Positions 23,108 through 37,635 of a stretch of DNA of 64,000 bases are shown one piece after another. The notes under the pieces were generated by a model, which saw nothing but the letters and a program-made list of their open reading frames with translations, made no database searches and was not told the DNA's origin. Position 1 is the first letter of the stretch. Each line of letters begins with the position of its first letter. The DNA comes from Pseudomonas sp. UFMG81 (GTDB taxonomy: Bacteria; Pseudomonadota; Gammaproteobacteria; Pseudomonadales; Pseudomonadaceae), in assembly GCF_015354575.1 (NCBI RefSeq), contig NZ_JACAFQ010000008.1, positions 176,209-240,208 on the forward strand, given 5' to 3'. Both the position numbers and the translations under genes were made by a program.

Positions 23108-23115
<8 letters not shown>
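22036..23115 (+). CDS. murG: Lipid II synthase (GlcNAc transferase)
   Basis: A 359-residue peripheral membrane GT28 enzyme adding GlcNAc to lipid I. The N-terminal glycine-rich loop [14 protein letters not shown] and the second [11 protein letters not shown] loop bind the lipid diphosphate. The C-terminal donor-binding region shows [16 protein letters not shown] and [18 protein letters not shown]. Start ATG 22036 lies inside the end of ftsW; the stop overlaps murC by eight bases. Confidence 0.98.
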
Positions 23116-25509
<2,394 letters not shown>

Positions 25510-25515
25510 GCAGCC

Positions 25516-26385
25516 ATGCAAGGCGCGATGATACGTCAGCAGCAACCCGTCCCCGGCCGTAGCAAGCCGGTGCCGCGCGGTGCCAGCCGACTGGTGGCCG
25601 ACGAGCCCGTATCGGCGCGCCTGCCACGGCCGAACTTCGGCGGCCTCAAGCGCCTGCTGTGGCCGGTGCTGCTGGTGGCCGCAGGCTTTGGCGCCTATGA
25701 AGGCGCCATCCGCCTGATGCCCTATGCCGACCGCCCGATCACCAAGATCGCCGTGCAGGGCGACCTCAGCTACATCAGCCAGCAGGCGGTGCAGCAGCGG
25801 ATCGCGCCCTATGTGGCGGCGAGCTTCTTCACCGTCGACCTGGCGGCGATGCGTGTGGAGCTGGAGCAGATGCCCTGGATCGCCCACGCCGAAGTGCGCA
25901 GGGTGTGGCCGGACGAGGTGGTGATCCACCTGGAAGAACAGTTGCCGGTGGCGCGCTGGGGTGACGAGGCCTTGCTCAACAACCAGGGCCAGGCCTTCAC
26001 CCCGCGCGAGCTGGCCAACTACGAGCACCTGCCGCAGCTGTTCGGGCCGCAGCGCGCTCAGCAACAAGTCATGCAGCAGTATCAGGTACTGAGCCAGATG
26101 CTGCGCCCCATGGGCTTTTCCATCGCTCGCCTGGAGCTGCGCGAGCGAGGCAGCTGGTTCCTGACCACCGGTGCCGGTAGCACCGGGCAGGGGATCGAGC
26201 TGCTGCTGGGGCGCGACCACCTGGTGGAGAAGATGCGCCGTTTCATTGCCATTTACGACAAATCGCTTAAAGACCAGATCACCAATATCGCCCGCATCGA
26301 TCTGCGTTACGCCAACGGATTAGCCGTCGGCTGGCGGGAACCGAATGCACCGACAGCGGCCCAACCCGCCGTTGCGAAGAATTAG
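25516..26385 (+). CDS. ftsQ: Cell division protein FtsQ
   Basis: A 289-residue bitopic divisome scaffold. The cytoplasmic N-terminus is basic and proline-rich, followed by one transmembrane helix (about residues 47-64), a POTRA domain ([20 protein letters not shown] onwards) and the C-terminal FtsQ beta domain that contacts FtsB/FtsL. It begins six bases after ddlB. An internal ATG five codons in (MIRQQQPV) is an alternative start. Confidence 0.95.
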   Translation: MQGAMIRQQQPVPGRSKPVPRGASRLVADEPVSARLPRPNFGGLKRLLWPVLLVAAGFGAYEGAIRLMPYADRPITKIAVQGDLSYISQQAVQQRIAPYVAASFFTVDLAAMRVELEQMPWIAHAEVRRVWPDEVVIHLEEQLPVARWGDEALLNNQGQAFTPRELANYEHLPQLFGPQRAQQQVMQQYQVLSQMLRPMGFSIARLELRERGSWFLTTGAGSTGQGIELLLGRDHLVEKMRRFIAIYDKSLKDQITNIARIDLRYANGLAVGWREPNAPTAAQPAVAKN

Positions 26386-26399
26386 AGAGAGGCAGGACC

Positions 26400-27668
26400 A
26401 TGGCAAACGCGCATAGCGGCAAAATGATCGTCGGGCTGGACATCGGCACCTCCAAGGTGGTGGCGCTGGTGGGTGAAGTCGGCGAGGACGGCACCCTGGA
26501 GATCGTCGGCATCGGCACTCACCCATCGCGTGGCCTGAAGAAGGGCGTGGTGGTGAACATCGAATCGACCGTGCAGTCGATCCAGCGCGCTGTGGAAGAG
26601 GCCCAGCTGATGGCCGGCTGCCGCATCCACTCGGCGTTCGTCGGCGTGGCCGGCAATCACATCCGCAGCCTGAACTCCCACGGCATCGTCGCCATTCGCG
26701 ACCGTGAAGTGAGCGTGGCCGACCTCGAGCGCGTGCTCGACGCCGCCCAGGCGGTGGCGATCCCGGCCGACCAGCGCGTGCTGCACACCCTGCCGCAGGA
26801 CTACGTGATCGACAACCAGGAAGGCGTGCGCGAGCCACTGGGCATGTCGGGCGTGCGCCTGGAGGCCAAAGTGCACGTGGTCACCTGCGCGGTCAACGCC
26901 GCCCAGAACATCGAGAAGTGCGTGCGCCGCTGCGGCCTGGAAATCGACGACATCATCCTCGAGCAGTTGGCCTCGGCCTACTCGGTGCTGACCGACGACG
27001 AGAAAGAGCTGGGCGTGTGCCTGGTGGACATCGGTGGCGGCACCACCGACATCGCCATCTTCACCGAAGGCGCGATCCGCCACACCGCGGTGATTCCGAT
27101 CGCCGGCGACCAGGTCACCAACGACATCGCCATGGCCCTGCGCACCCCCACGCAGTACGCCGAGGAAATCAAGATCCGCTACGCCTGCGCCCTGGCCAAG
27201 CTGGCCGGTGCCGGCGAAACCATCAAGGTGCCGAGCGTCGGCGACCGCCCGCCGCGCGAACTGTCGCGCCAGGCCCTGGCCGAAGTGGTCGAGCCGCGCT
27301 ACGACGAGCTGTTCACCCTGATCCAGGCCGAACTGCGCCGCAGCGGCTACGAAGACCTGGTGCCGGCCGGCATCGTCCTCACCGGCGGCACCGCGAAGAT
27401 GGAAGGCGCCGTGGAACTGGCCGAGGAAATCTTCCACATGCCGGTACGCCTGGGCGTGCCGCACAGCGTTCGAGGCCTGAGCGACGTGGTGCGTAACCCG
27501 ATCTATTCCACCGGTGTGGGCCTGCTCACCTACGGGCTGCAAAAGCAGTCCGAGGACTTGTCCCTGACCGGTATCAGCAACAGCAACAGCAGCAACAACA
27601 GCTATGGCGATGAACCCAAGGGGCCAGTGCTTGAACGACTCAAGCGTTGGGTCCAGAGCAACTTCTGA
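26400..27668 (+). CDS. ftsA: Cell division protein FtsA
   Basis: A 422-residue actin-like ATPase tethering FtsZ to the membrane. Nucleotide motifs are MIVGLDIGTSKVVALVGEV, VDIGGGTTDIAIF and IVLTGGTAKMEG; the 1C domain lies at about residues 85-165. The C-terminal membrane-targeting amphipathic helix is VLERLKRWVQSNF. It is joined to the body by an unusual Asn/Ser linker (SNSNSSNNS) coded by AAC/AGC-rich triplets. GAGAGAGGCAGG ribosome site precedes ATG 26400. Confidence 0.97.
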   Translation: MANAHSGKMIVGLDIGTSKVVALVGEVGEDGTLEIVGIGTHPSRGLKKGVVVNIESTVQSIQRAVEEAQLMAGCRIHSAFVGVAGNHIRSLNSHGIVAIRDREVSVADLERVLDAAQAVAIPADQRVLHTLPQDYVIDNQEGVREPLGMSGVRLEAKVHVVTCAVNAAQNIEKCVRRCGLEIDDIILEQLASAYSVLTDDEKELGVCLVDIGGGTTDIAIFTEGAIRHTAVIPIAGDQVTNDIAMALRTPTQYAEEIKIRYACALAKLAGAGETIKVPSVGDRPPRELSRQALAEVVEPRYDELFTLIQAELRRSGYEDLVPAGIVLTGGTAKMEGAVELAEEIFHMPVRLGVPHSVRGLSDVVRNPIYSTGVGLLTYGLQKQSEDLSLTGISNSNSSNNSYGDEPKGPVLERLKRWVQSNF

Positions 27669-27723
27669 GTTTCAAAGCAGTAGTGGTAGGCGCAACAACT
27701 AGAGAACTGTAAGGAGAGGGAAA

Positions 27724-28920
27724 ATGTTCGAGCTCGTAGACAACGTCCCGCAAAGTCCGGTCATCAAGGTGATCGGCGTCGGCGGTGGCGGCGGCAACGC
27801 CGTCAACCACATGGTCAAGAGCAGCATCGAAGGCGTCGAGTTCATCTGCGCCAACACCGATGCCCAGGCGCTGAAAAACATCGGCGCGCGCACCATCCTG
27901 CAATTGGGTACTGGCGTAACCAAGGGCCTGGGTGCTGGTGCCAATCCGGAAGTCGGCCGCCAGGCCGCGCTGGAAGACCGTGAACGCATCGCCGAAGTGC
28001 TGCAAGGCACCAACATGGTGTTCATCACTACCGGCATGGGCGGTGGTACCGGTACCGGTGCCGCGCCGATCATCGCCGAAGTGGCGAAAGAGATGGGCAT
28101 CCTCACCGTCGCGGTGGTGACCCGTCCGTTCCCGTTCGAGGGCCGCAAGCGCATGCAGATCGCCGATGAAGGCATCCGCATGCTGGCCGAGAGCGTCGAC
28201 TCGCTGATCACCATCCCCAACGAGAAGCTGCTGACCATCCTGGGCAAGGATGCAAGCCTGCTGTCCGCCTTCGCCAAGGCCGACGACGTGCTGGCCGGCG
28301 CCGTGCGCGGCATCTCCGACATCATCAAGCGTCCGGGCATGATCAACGTCGACTTCGCCGACGTGCGCACCGTGATGGGCGAGATGGGCATGGCGATGAT
28401 GGGTACCGGTTGCGCCAGCGGTCCGAACCGCGCGCGTGAAGCCACCGAGGCGGCGATCCGCAACCCGCTGCTCGAAGACGTCAACCTGCAGGGCGCCCGC
28501 GGCATCCTGGTGAACATCACCGCCGGTCCTGACCTGTCGCTGGGTGAGTACTCCGACGTGGGTAGCATCATCGAGGCCTTCGCCTCCGACCATGCGATGG
28601 TCAAGGTGGGCACCGTGATCGATCCGGACATGCGCGACGAGCTGCACGTCACCGTGGTCGCCACCGGCCTGGGCGCGCGCATCGAGAAGCCGGTCAAGGT
28701 GGTCGACAACACCCTGCAGACCGCCCAGCAGGTGTACGAGTCGTCCAACCCGGCCCCGGTTCGCCAGGAACAGCCAGCGGTAAACTACCGTGACCTGGAG
28801 CGTCCGACCGTGATGCGCAACCAGGCGCATGCAGGTGCTGCGGCAGCCGCTAAACTCAACCCTCAGGATGATCTGGACTACCTGGATATCCCGGCGTTCC
28901 TGCGTCGTCAGGCCGATTAA
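27724..28920 (+). CDS. ftsZ: Cell division GTPase FtsZ
   Basis: A 398-residue tubulin-like GTPase that forms the Z-ring. The GTP-binding signature GGGTGTGAAP is intact, preceded by IGVGGGGGNAVNHM. The T7 catalytic loop NVDFADVRTVM follows. A variable linker (about residues 320-380) leads to the conserved C-terminal peptide DYLDIPAFLRRQAD, which binds FtsA and ZipA. A strong AAGGAGAGG ribosome site lies just upstream. Last of the dcw cell division genes; lpxC follows after 112 bp. Confidence 0.99.
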   Translation: MFELVDNVPQSPVIKVIGVGGGGGNAVNHMVKSSIEGVEFICANTDAQALKNIGARTILQLGTGVTKGLGAGANPEVGRQAALEDRERIAEVLQGTNMVFITTGMGGGTGTGAAPIIAEVAKEMGILTVAVVTRPFPFEGRKRMQIADEGIRMLAESVDSLITIPNEKLLTILGKDASLLSAFAKADDVLAGAVRGISDIIKRPGMINVDFADVRTVMGEMGMAMMGTGCASGPNRAREATEAAIRNPLLEDVNLQGARGILVNITAGPDLSLGEYSDVGSIIEAFASDHAMVKVGTVIDPDMRDELHVTVVATGLGARIEKPVKVVDNTLQTAQQVYESSNPAPVRQEQPAVNYRDLERPTVMRNQAHAGAAAAAKLNPQDDLDYLDIPAFLRRQAD

Positions 28921-28996
28921 TGGAATTTATCAGGGGTATAAGGGTGATTGGTGTTCAGCAAAGGCCGGGTCTGTTATCATCCCCAGCCTTTGTTGA

Positions 28997-29944
<948 letters not shown>

Positions 29945-29970
29945 GTTCGAACACTCTCTAGTTGTTGATC

Positions 29971-29996
29971 AAGGCCACCTTCGGGTGGCCTTTTTT
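29971..29996 (+). terminator. Intrinsic terminator after lpxC
   Basis: A 9-bp stem AAGGCCACC/GGTGGCCTT (29971-29979 with 29984-29992) with a stable TTCG tetraloop, followed by a T-run. It ends the dcw-lpxC transcription unit. Confidence 0.93.
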
Positions 29997-30024
29997 ATGC
30001 CTGCCGCAAAGCCTGCGTGATCCC

Positions 30025-30091
30025 TGTGGGAGCGGCTTCAGCCGGTGCCATTTACCGCGTCGCCTGCTTCGCGGCTGAAGCCGCTTCCACA
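30025..30091. repeat. REP pair (GCGGCTGAAGCCGC type)
   Basis: Arms TGTGGGAGCGGCTTCAGCC (30025-30043) and GGCTGAAGCCGCTTCCACA (30073-30091), imperfect inverted copies with one mismatch. First of two tandem REP structures that fill the spacer between lpxC and dciA. Confidence 0.9.
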
Positions 30092-30103
30092 TCTTGCGCG
30101 ATC

Positions 30104-30221
30104 TCTGTAGGAGCGGCCTTGTGTCGCGAAAGGGCCGCAAAGCGGCCCCAGCGATCTTGAGGTGTACTTGAGATCCTGGGGCGCTGCGCACCCCTTTCGC
30201 GGCACAAGGCCGCTCCTACAG
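30104..30221. repeat. REP pair (GCGGCACAAGGCCGC type) with accessory hairpins
   Basis: Arms CTGTAGGAGCGGCCTTGTG (from 30105) and its near complement ending at 30221. Next to each arm, on the inner side, is a short hairpin: GGGCCGCAAAGCGGCCC around 30133 and GGGGCGCTGCGCACCCC around 30178. The remaining bases up to the dciA stop (30222-30282) include CAAGACAGTTGCTCCCAC, which recurs after the REP pair near 60850. Confidence 0.88.
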
Positions 30222-30282
30222 AAAACCTGCGCAAGACAGTTGCTCCCACAGGGATTGCGGTGTCTGCAAGACTTTTACAGGG

Positions 30283-30738
30283 TCAGGGCTTGTTCTGCCC
30301 GTGGGCCGCCAACCGCTCCAGCGCCGCACGCAGCTTCGGGTCGCTGATGCCTTCGGCCGAGCCGCGAATGCTTTCGGCGGCATTTCCAGACAGTTCCGGC
30401 CCGTGCCCTTCACGCTTGCTCGGCACCAGGGGCGGTTGCACCTTGAACAGGATGCGCGTCAGGTTGGCGAAGGCCTCCATCACCTGGAGTTGGCGCTGCA
30501 AGCGCTTCTGCTGGTAGCGCAGGCGCGTTGCCCAATGGCCATCGGTCACCACCAGCAACAAGGTACCTTCCTTCCACGACGCCACATGGCAATGTTCGCG
30601 CGCGGCCGGTTGCAGCTGGCTTTCCAGCAGGCGTTGCAGGTGCTCCAGGCGTTCGGCCTGGTTGAGCAACAGGCGCAGCGGGCGCGCCTTGCGCAGCAAG
30701 TCGGCGGGGGGGCGGGCAAGGGTGGGTTTGTAGGCCAT
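30283..30738 (-). CDS. dciA: DciA-like replicative helicase loader (DUF721)
   Basis: A 151-residue DUF721 protein. The N-terminal domain (about residues 10-100: PPADLLRKARPLRLLLNQAERL through WATRLRYQQKRLQRQL) is a KH-like fold and the C-terminus is disordered. The P. aeruginosa homologue between lpxC and secA was shown to be DciA, the ancestral operator of DnaB helicase in bacteria lacking DnaC. I set the start at 30738 (MAYKPTLARPP); the open frame extends 17 codons to an upstream ATG at 30789. It is convergent with lpxC and divergent from secA. Confidence 0.82.
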   Translation of the reverse strand: MAYKPTLARPPADLLRKARPLRLLLNQAERLEHLQRLLESQLQPAAREHCHVASWKEGTLLLVVTDGHWATRLRYQQKRLQRQLQVMEAFANLTRILFKVQPPLVPSKREGHGPELSGNAAESIRGSAEGISDPKLRAALERLAAHGQNKP

Positions 30739-31100
30739 GGAGTTACGCAAAGGGTTGCAAGATTGGCAGTCTAACAGTTGCGGCTTCATCGCGGGGCAAG
30801 GCTGCTCCCACGCGTGAATGTGGGGGCGGGCTTGCCCCGCGATGGCGATCGATCAGGCAGTGACTGCCTGTTATTGATGCAAGTCATTCTCGATACGTTT
30901 CATCTTTCGCCACCTTGAACTTGGCAAAAAAGCCCCTATGTTAGTCAGGCCCCCTAAAAGCGCTGTGCCAGCATCGTGGAAATCCACCACTTTCCTCACC
31001 ATCGTTTCCGGGTAGAATGCTCGTTCGCATGCGGCCTCAGGGCTGCACGGGCGACTCATGGGGCCGCCCTCCATCCCTACGTGTGGAAGATCCTGCCGAT
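30739..31100. other. Divergent spacer between dciA and secA, with one REP pair and the secA leader
   Basis: A REP pair lies at 30787-30844. A weak promoter for secA may be TAGAAT near 31012 with TTTCCT about 16 bp upstream. The roughly 85-base leader before the secA ATG is open in frame but shows no SecM-like arrest peptide or signal sequence, so no secretion monitor is called. The remainder has no gene. Confidence 0.4.
30787..30844. repeat. REP pair upstream of secA
   Basis: Inverted arms CATCGCGGGGCAAGGCTGCTCCCAC-type (30787-30811) and the matching right arm (30820-30844) separated by 8 bp. One arm has GGCTGC where the partner has GGCGGG, so the copies have begun to diverge. Confidence 0.85.
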
Positions 31101-33836
<2,736 letters not shown>

Positions 33837-33864
33837 TTTGACCTCACCCCTGGCTTGAGATCCT

Positions 33865-33967
33865 GGGGCTGCCTTGCAGCCCATCGCGACACAAGGCCGC
33901 TCCTACAGGGATAGCAACACCCCTGTAGGAGCGGCCTTGTGTCGCGAAAGGGGCGCGAAGCGCCCCC
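33865..33967. repeat. REP pair with flanking covarying hairpins
   Basis: Arms TCGCGACACAAGGCCGCTCC... (33884-33910) and the perfect inverse (33921-33947). The left arm is flanked by hairpin GGGGCTGCCTTGCAGCCC (33865-33882), the right by GGGGCGCGAAGCGCCCC (33950-33966). The structure lies between secA and argJ and ends 32 bp before the argJ start. Confidence 0.92.
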
Positions 33968-33998
33968 CAATCCCCGCATATTTTCTAGGAGCGCTCTA

Positions 33999-35216
33999 AT
34001 GGCTGTTGGTCTTGGTCCTTTGCCCACCCTGCACCCGGTTCCCGGTTTCGAACTCGGCATCGCCTCGGCGGGCATCAAGCGCCCCGGGCGCAAGGATGTG
34101 GTGGTGATGCGTTGTGCCGAAGGCTCCAGCGTCGCCGGCGTGTTCACCCTGAACGCCTTCTGCGCAGCGCCGGTCATTCTCAGCAAACAGCGTGTGCAGG
34201 GCACCGTGCGCTACCTGCTGACCAACACCGGCAATGCCAACGCCGGCACTGGCGCCCCAGGCCTGGCCGCCGCTGAGCGCACCTGCGCCAAGCTGGCTGA
34301 GCTGGCGGGTGTACCTGCCGAGTCGGTGCTGCCGTTCTCCACTGGGGTGATCGGTGAGCCACTGCCGGTCGAGAAGATCGAAGGCGCCCTGCAGGCCGCA
34401 CTGGACAACCTGTCCGAGAACCACTGGGCCGAAGCCGCCACCGGCATCATGACCACCGACACCCTGCCCAAGGGTGCCAGCCGCCAGTTCCAGTTCGACG
34501 GCAAGACCATCACCGTCACCGGCATCAGCAAGGGTGCGGGCATGATCCGCCCGAACATGGCCACCATGCTCGGCTACATCGCCACCGACGCCAAGGTCGC
34601 CCCTGCGGTACTCAAGGACCTGATGCTCGACGGCGCCAACAAGTCGTTCAATCGCATCACCATCGATGGCGACACCTCGACCAACGACTGCTGCATGCTG
34701 ATCGCCACCGGCAAGGCCGACGTGCCTGAGGTGACCGAGGCCCGCGGCGAACTGTTCGAAGCGCTGAAGCAGGCGGTGTTCGAGGTGTGCATGGAAGTGG
34801 CCCAGGCCATCGTCCGCGACGGTGAAGGTGCCACCAAGTTCGTCACCGTGCAGGTCAACGGCGGCGGCAACCACCAGGAATGCCTGGACGTCGGCTACGC
34901 CGTGGCCCACTCGCCGCTGATCAAGACCGCGCTGTTCGCCTCCGACCCGAACTGGGGCCGTATCCTGGCCGCTGTTGGCCGCGCCGGCGTGCCAGAGCTG
35001 GACGTCAGCCTGATCGACGTGTACCTGGACAGCGTGTGCATCGCAAGCCAAGGCGGGCGCAGCCCGAGCTACACCGAGGAGCAGGGCTCCAAGGTGATGG
35101 CCCAGGAAGAGATCACCATCCGTATCGAGTTGGGCCGCGGCCAGTGCAGCGAAACCATCTGGACCACCGACCTGTCCCACGAGTACGTGAAGATCAACGC
35201 CGAATACCGCACTTGA
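33999..35216 (+). CDS. argJ: Bifunctional ornithine acetyltransferase/N-acetylglutamate synthase
   Basis: A 405-residue self-cleaving N-terminal-nucleophile enzyme that recycles the acetyl group in arginine biosynthesis. Autoproteolysis is expected before the Thr of NMATMLGYI, giving alpha and beta chains. [11 protein letters not shown] and [10 protein letters not shown] are family motifs, and the ending VKINAEYRT is typical. ATG 33999 is preceded by AGGAGCG. Monofunctional versus bifunctional activity cannot be told from sequence alone. Confidence 0.97.
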   Translation: MAVGLGPLPTLHPVPGFELGIASAGIKRPGRKDVVVMRCAEGSSVAGVFTLNAFCAAPVILSKQRVQGTVRYLLTNTGNANAGTGAPGLAAAERTCAKLAELAGVPAESVLPFSTGVIGEPLPVEKIEGALQAALDNLSENHWAEAATGIMTTDTLPKGASRQFQFDGKTITVTGISKGAGMIRPNMATMLGYIATDAKVAPAVLKDLMLDGANKSFNRITIDGDTSTNDCCMLIATGKADVPEVTEARGELFEALKQAVFEVCMEVAQAIVRDGEGATKFVTVQVNGGGNHQECLDVGYAVAHSPLIKTALFASDPNWGRILAAVGRAGVPELDVSLIDVYLDSVCIASQGGRSPSYTEEQGSKVMAQEEITIRIELGRGQCSETIWTTDLSHEYVKINAEYRT

Positions 35217-35236
35217 TGCATTGATCCAAAGGCCCC

Positions 35237-35315
35237 TTCGCGGGCAAGCCCGCTCCCACAGGTCATGCGTGGCCTGGGAGCGATGCGATCCCTGTGGGAG
35301 CGGGCTTGCCCGCGA
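35237..35315. repeat. REP pair between argJ and a GST gene
   Basis: Perfect 26-bp inverted arms TTCGCGGGCAAGCCCGCTCC... (35237-35262) and the complement (35290-35315), separated by 27 bp. Followed by a small hairpin GGCTGCGCAGCAGCC near 35318. Confidence 0.93.
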
Positions 35316-35370
35316 ATGGCTGCGCAGCAGCCACCGGGCTGTGCAATTACCCATTCAATGGAGCCGCCCC

Positions 35371-36003
35371 ATGAGCTATCACCTGATCATCGGCGACAAG
35401 CTGTATTCCTCCTGGTCGCTACGCGGCGCCCTGGCCCTCGAGCTGGCAGGCGTCCCCTACGAAGAAACCCTGATCAAACTCGACCAGCCCGACACCCGCC
35501 AACGCATCCTCGCGTTCTCGGCCACCGGCAAGGTACCGTTGCTCAAGACCGAGCATGGGGTGATCGCCGACTCCCTGGCCATCGCCGAGTACCTCAACGA
35601 ACAGCACCCGCAAGCCAAGCTGTGGCCTGAAGACGTTGCTGCCCGTGCCCAGGCCCGTTCGGCGTGCGCGCAGATGCACAGCGGCTTTTTCGCCCTGCGT
35701 GGTGCCATGCCGTTCGACCTGTCCCGCGACGCCGCGCTGGAAAGCGTGCCGCTGGACGTGCAGGTCGATATCGACCGCATCGTCGCGCTGTGGTCTGAAT
35801 GCCGCCTGGTGGCGAAGGACACCGGCCCGTTCCTGTTCGGCCGCCCAACCCTGGTCGACGCCTTCTTCGCCCCGGTGGCGGTGCGCCTGCGTACCTACCG
35901 GGTCGAGGTGCCGGCCGAAGCCGCCGCCTACATCGAGACCCTCTACCAGTGGCCAGCCTTCCAGGCCTGGCAGCAGGCAGGCCTGGCGGAGCGTGCAGCG
36001 TGA
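35371..36003 (+). CDS. Glutathione S-transferase family protein
   Basis: A 210-residue two-domain cytosolic GST. The thioredoxin-like N-terminus carries the candidate catalytic Ser region KLYSSWSLRGALALELAG, followed by TGKVPLL with the cis-proline and the glutathione-binding EHGVIADSLAIAEYL. The C-terminal helical domain contains RPTLVDAFFAPVAVR. Substrate unknown; the type resembles YfcF-like and maleylacetoacetate-isomerase-like GSTs. Its TGA stop overlaps the GTG start of the Nudix fusion gene, implying co-translation. Confidence 0.9.
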   Translation: MSYHLIIGDKLYSSWSLRGALALELAGVPYEETLIKLDQPDTRQRILAFSATGKVPLLKTEHGVIADSLAIAEYLNEQHPQAKLWPEDVAARAQARSACAQMHSGFFALRGAMPFDLSRDAALESVPLDVQVDIDRIVALWSECRLVAKDTGPFLFGRPTLVDAFFAPVAVRLRTYRVEVPAEAAAYIETLYQWPAFQAWQQAGLAERAA

Positions 36004-36944
36004 AACGGATTCATGTAGTAGCGGCAGTCATTCGCGGCACCGACGGGCGCATTCTCATTGCCCGGCGCGCCGACACCCAGCACCAGGGCGGCCTGTGGGA
36101 GTTCCCCGGCGGCAAGGTGGAGGAGGGCGAGGGCGTCGAGGCGGCGCTGGCCCGTGAACTGCGCGAAGAGCTGGGGATCGACGTCGACGCTTCGCGCCCG
36201 CTGATCAAGGTCAGCCACGATTACCCGGACAAACAGGTGTTGCTGGATGTCCGTGAAGTCACCGCTTTCAGCGGCGAGCCCCACGGTGCCGAAGGCCAGC
36301 CGTTGGCCTGGGTGGCACCACGGGACCTGGGCCAGTACGAATTCCCTGAGGCCAACAAACCCATCGTCGCGGCGGCGCGCTTGCCGGATCAGTACCTGAT
36401 CACCCCGGACGGGCTGGAGGTGCCGCAGTTGCTCAAGGGCATCCAGAAGGCGGTCGCCAGTGGGATCAAGCTGATCCAGCTGCGGGCGCCGGACATGTAC
36501 GACCCCAAGTACCGCGATGTGGCGGTGGACGCGGTCGGGCTGTGCGCGGGCAAGGCGCAGTTGATGCTCAAGGGGCCGCTGGAGTGGCTGGGCGACTTCC
36601 CGTCGGCCGGCTGGCACCTGACGGCGGCGCAGTTGCGCAAGTACGCGGCCAAAGGCCGACCATTCCCGAGCAATCGCTGGCTGGCGGCGTCATGCCACAG
36701 TGCTGAAGAGCTGGCGCTGGCAGAGCAGATGGGTGTCGACTTCGTCACCTTGTCGCCGGTGCAGGCGACCCAGACCCATCCGGATGCTACGCCGCTGGGG
36801 TGGGACGAGGCACAGCGCTTGATCGCCGGGATCAGCCACCCGGTGTTCCTGCTGGGGGGCGTCGGGCCGGGTGAGCGTGAGCAGGCCTGGGACGTTGGCG
36901 CTCAAGGCGTTGCCGGGATCAGGGCGTTCTGGCCTGAGGCCTGA
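36000..36944 (+). CDS. Nudix hydrolase fused to a thiamine-phosphate-synthase-like domain
   Basis: A 314-residue fusion. Residues about 1-130 form a MutT-type Nudix domain, with the box GX5EX7REUXEEXGU visible from GGKVEEGEG through RELREELGI, suited to hydrolysing 8-oxo-dGTP-like nucleotides. Residues about 135-310 resemble ThiE (KLIQLRAPDMYD, GWHLTAAQL, AASCHSAEELALAEQMGVDF, HPVFLLGGVGPG). This architecture recurs in gamma-proteobacteria; whether the ThiE-like part is catalytic is unknown, as its canonical diphosphate-binding residues are not obviously all kept. GTG start overlaps the GST stop. Confidence 0.9.
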   Translation: MKRIHVVAAVIRGTDGRILIARRADTQHQGGLWEFPGGKVEEGEGVEAALARELREELGIDVDASRPLIKVSHDYPDKQVLLDVREVTAFSGEPHGAEGQPLAWVAPRDLGQYEFPEANKPIVAAARLPDQYLITPDGLEVPQLLKGIQKAVASGIKLIQLRAPDMYDPKYRDVAVDAVGLCAGKAQLMLKGPLEWLGDFPSAGWHLTAAQLRKYAAKGRPFPSNRWLAASCHSAEELALAEQMGVDFVTLSPVQATQTHPDATPLGWDEAQRLIAGISHPVFLLGGVGPGEREQAWDVGAQGVAGIRAFWPEA

Positions 36945-36958
36945 GTCGTTTCTGATAG

Positions 36959-37061
36959 GGACCGCCTTGCGGTCCTTTCGCCGGCAAGCCGGCTCCCACG
37001 AAATTGCCGCCGTCACCTGTGGGAGCCGGCTTGCCGGCGAAAGGGCTGCGCAGCGGCCCCG
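36959..37061. repeat. REP pair (GCCGGCAAGCCGGC type) with flanking hairpins
   Basis: Perfect 24-bp inverted arms at 36976-36999 and 37019-37042. Outside the left arm is GGACCGC-CTT-GCGGTCC (36959-36975), outside the right arm GGGCTGCGCAGCGGCCC (37044-37060). It sits between convergent genes and may serve as their terminator. Confidence 0.93.
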
Positions 37062-37067
37062 GCGATT

Positions 37068-37634
37068 TCAGCCCAGCGGCTTGTCGGCAGGCTGCCACAA
37101 CACTTCGGGCACCCCCTGCCGCCGCCCGATGATCCTTGCCGCGACGAACAGCAGGTCGGAAAGCCGGTTGATATACGCCAACCCCACCCCCTCCAACGGC
37201 TCCACCGCGTTCAACTGCTGACACCGCCGTTCCGCCGCCCGCGCCGCGCTGCGGCACACATGGGCTTGCGCTACCAGCATCGAGCCCCCGGGCAGGATGA
37301 AATTCTTCAGCGGCCCCAATTCGTCGTTCCAGCGGTCGATGCCCGCCTCCAGGCGTTCCACTTCAACGGTGTTCAATGCCTGGTAACTGGGCATCGCCAG
37401 CTCGCCACCCAGGTCGAACAAGCGGTGCTGGCACGGCGCCAACACCTCGACCAGCTCTTCCAGGCCGGCCTCGGCCAGCCCTGCCAGCAACACACCGAGA
37501 TGGCTGTTGAGGCTGTCCACCTCACCGATTGCCTCGATGCGTGGATGGTCCTTGGGCACCCGGCGGCCGTCGCCGAGCCCGGTTTCGCCCTTGTCACCGG
37601 TGCGGGTGTAGATCTTCGACAGGCGATAGCCCAT
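37068..37634 (-). CDS. PduO-type cob(I)alamin adenosyltransferase
   Basis: A 188-residue corrinoid adenosyltransferase that makes adenosylcobalamin (or its precursor) from cob(I)alamin and ATP. Signatures are the N-terminal ATP loop YTRTGDKGETGLGDG and CRSAARAAERR, with FILPGGSMLVAQAHV between them. RefSeq-style annotation often labels such genes cobO, although the sequence family is PduO. It starts one base after the upstream histidine kinase gene ends, so the two are probably co-transcribed. Confidence 0.94.
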   Translation of the reverse strand: MGYRLSKIYTRTGDKGETGLGDGRRVPKDHPRIEAIGEVDSLNSHLGVLLAGLAEAGLEELVEVLAPCQHRLFDLGGELAMPSYQALNTVEVERLEAGIDRWNDELGPLKNFILPGGSMLVAQAHVCRSAARAAERRCQQLNAVEPLEGVGLAYINRLSDLLFVAARIIGRRQGVPEVLWQPADKPLG

Positions 37635-37635
37635 G

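Noticed and set aside
31017..31100. Possible SecM-type arrest peptide before secA
   Set aside because: The upstream in-frame codons lack a signal peptide and an arrest motif, and pseudomonads are not known to have SecM.
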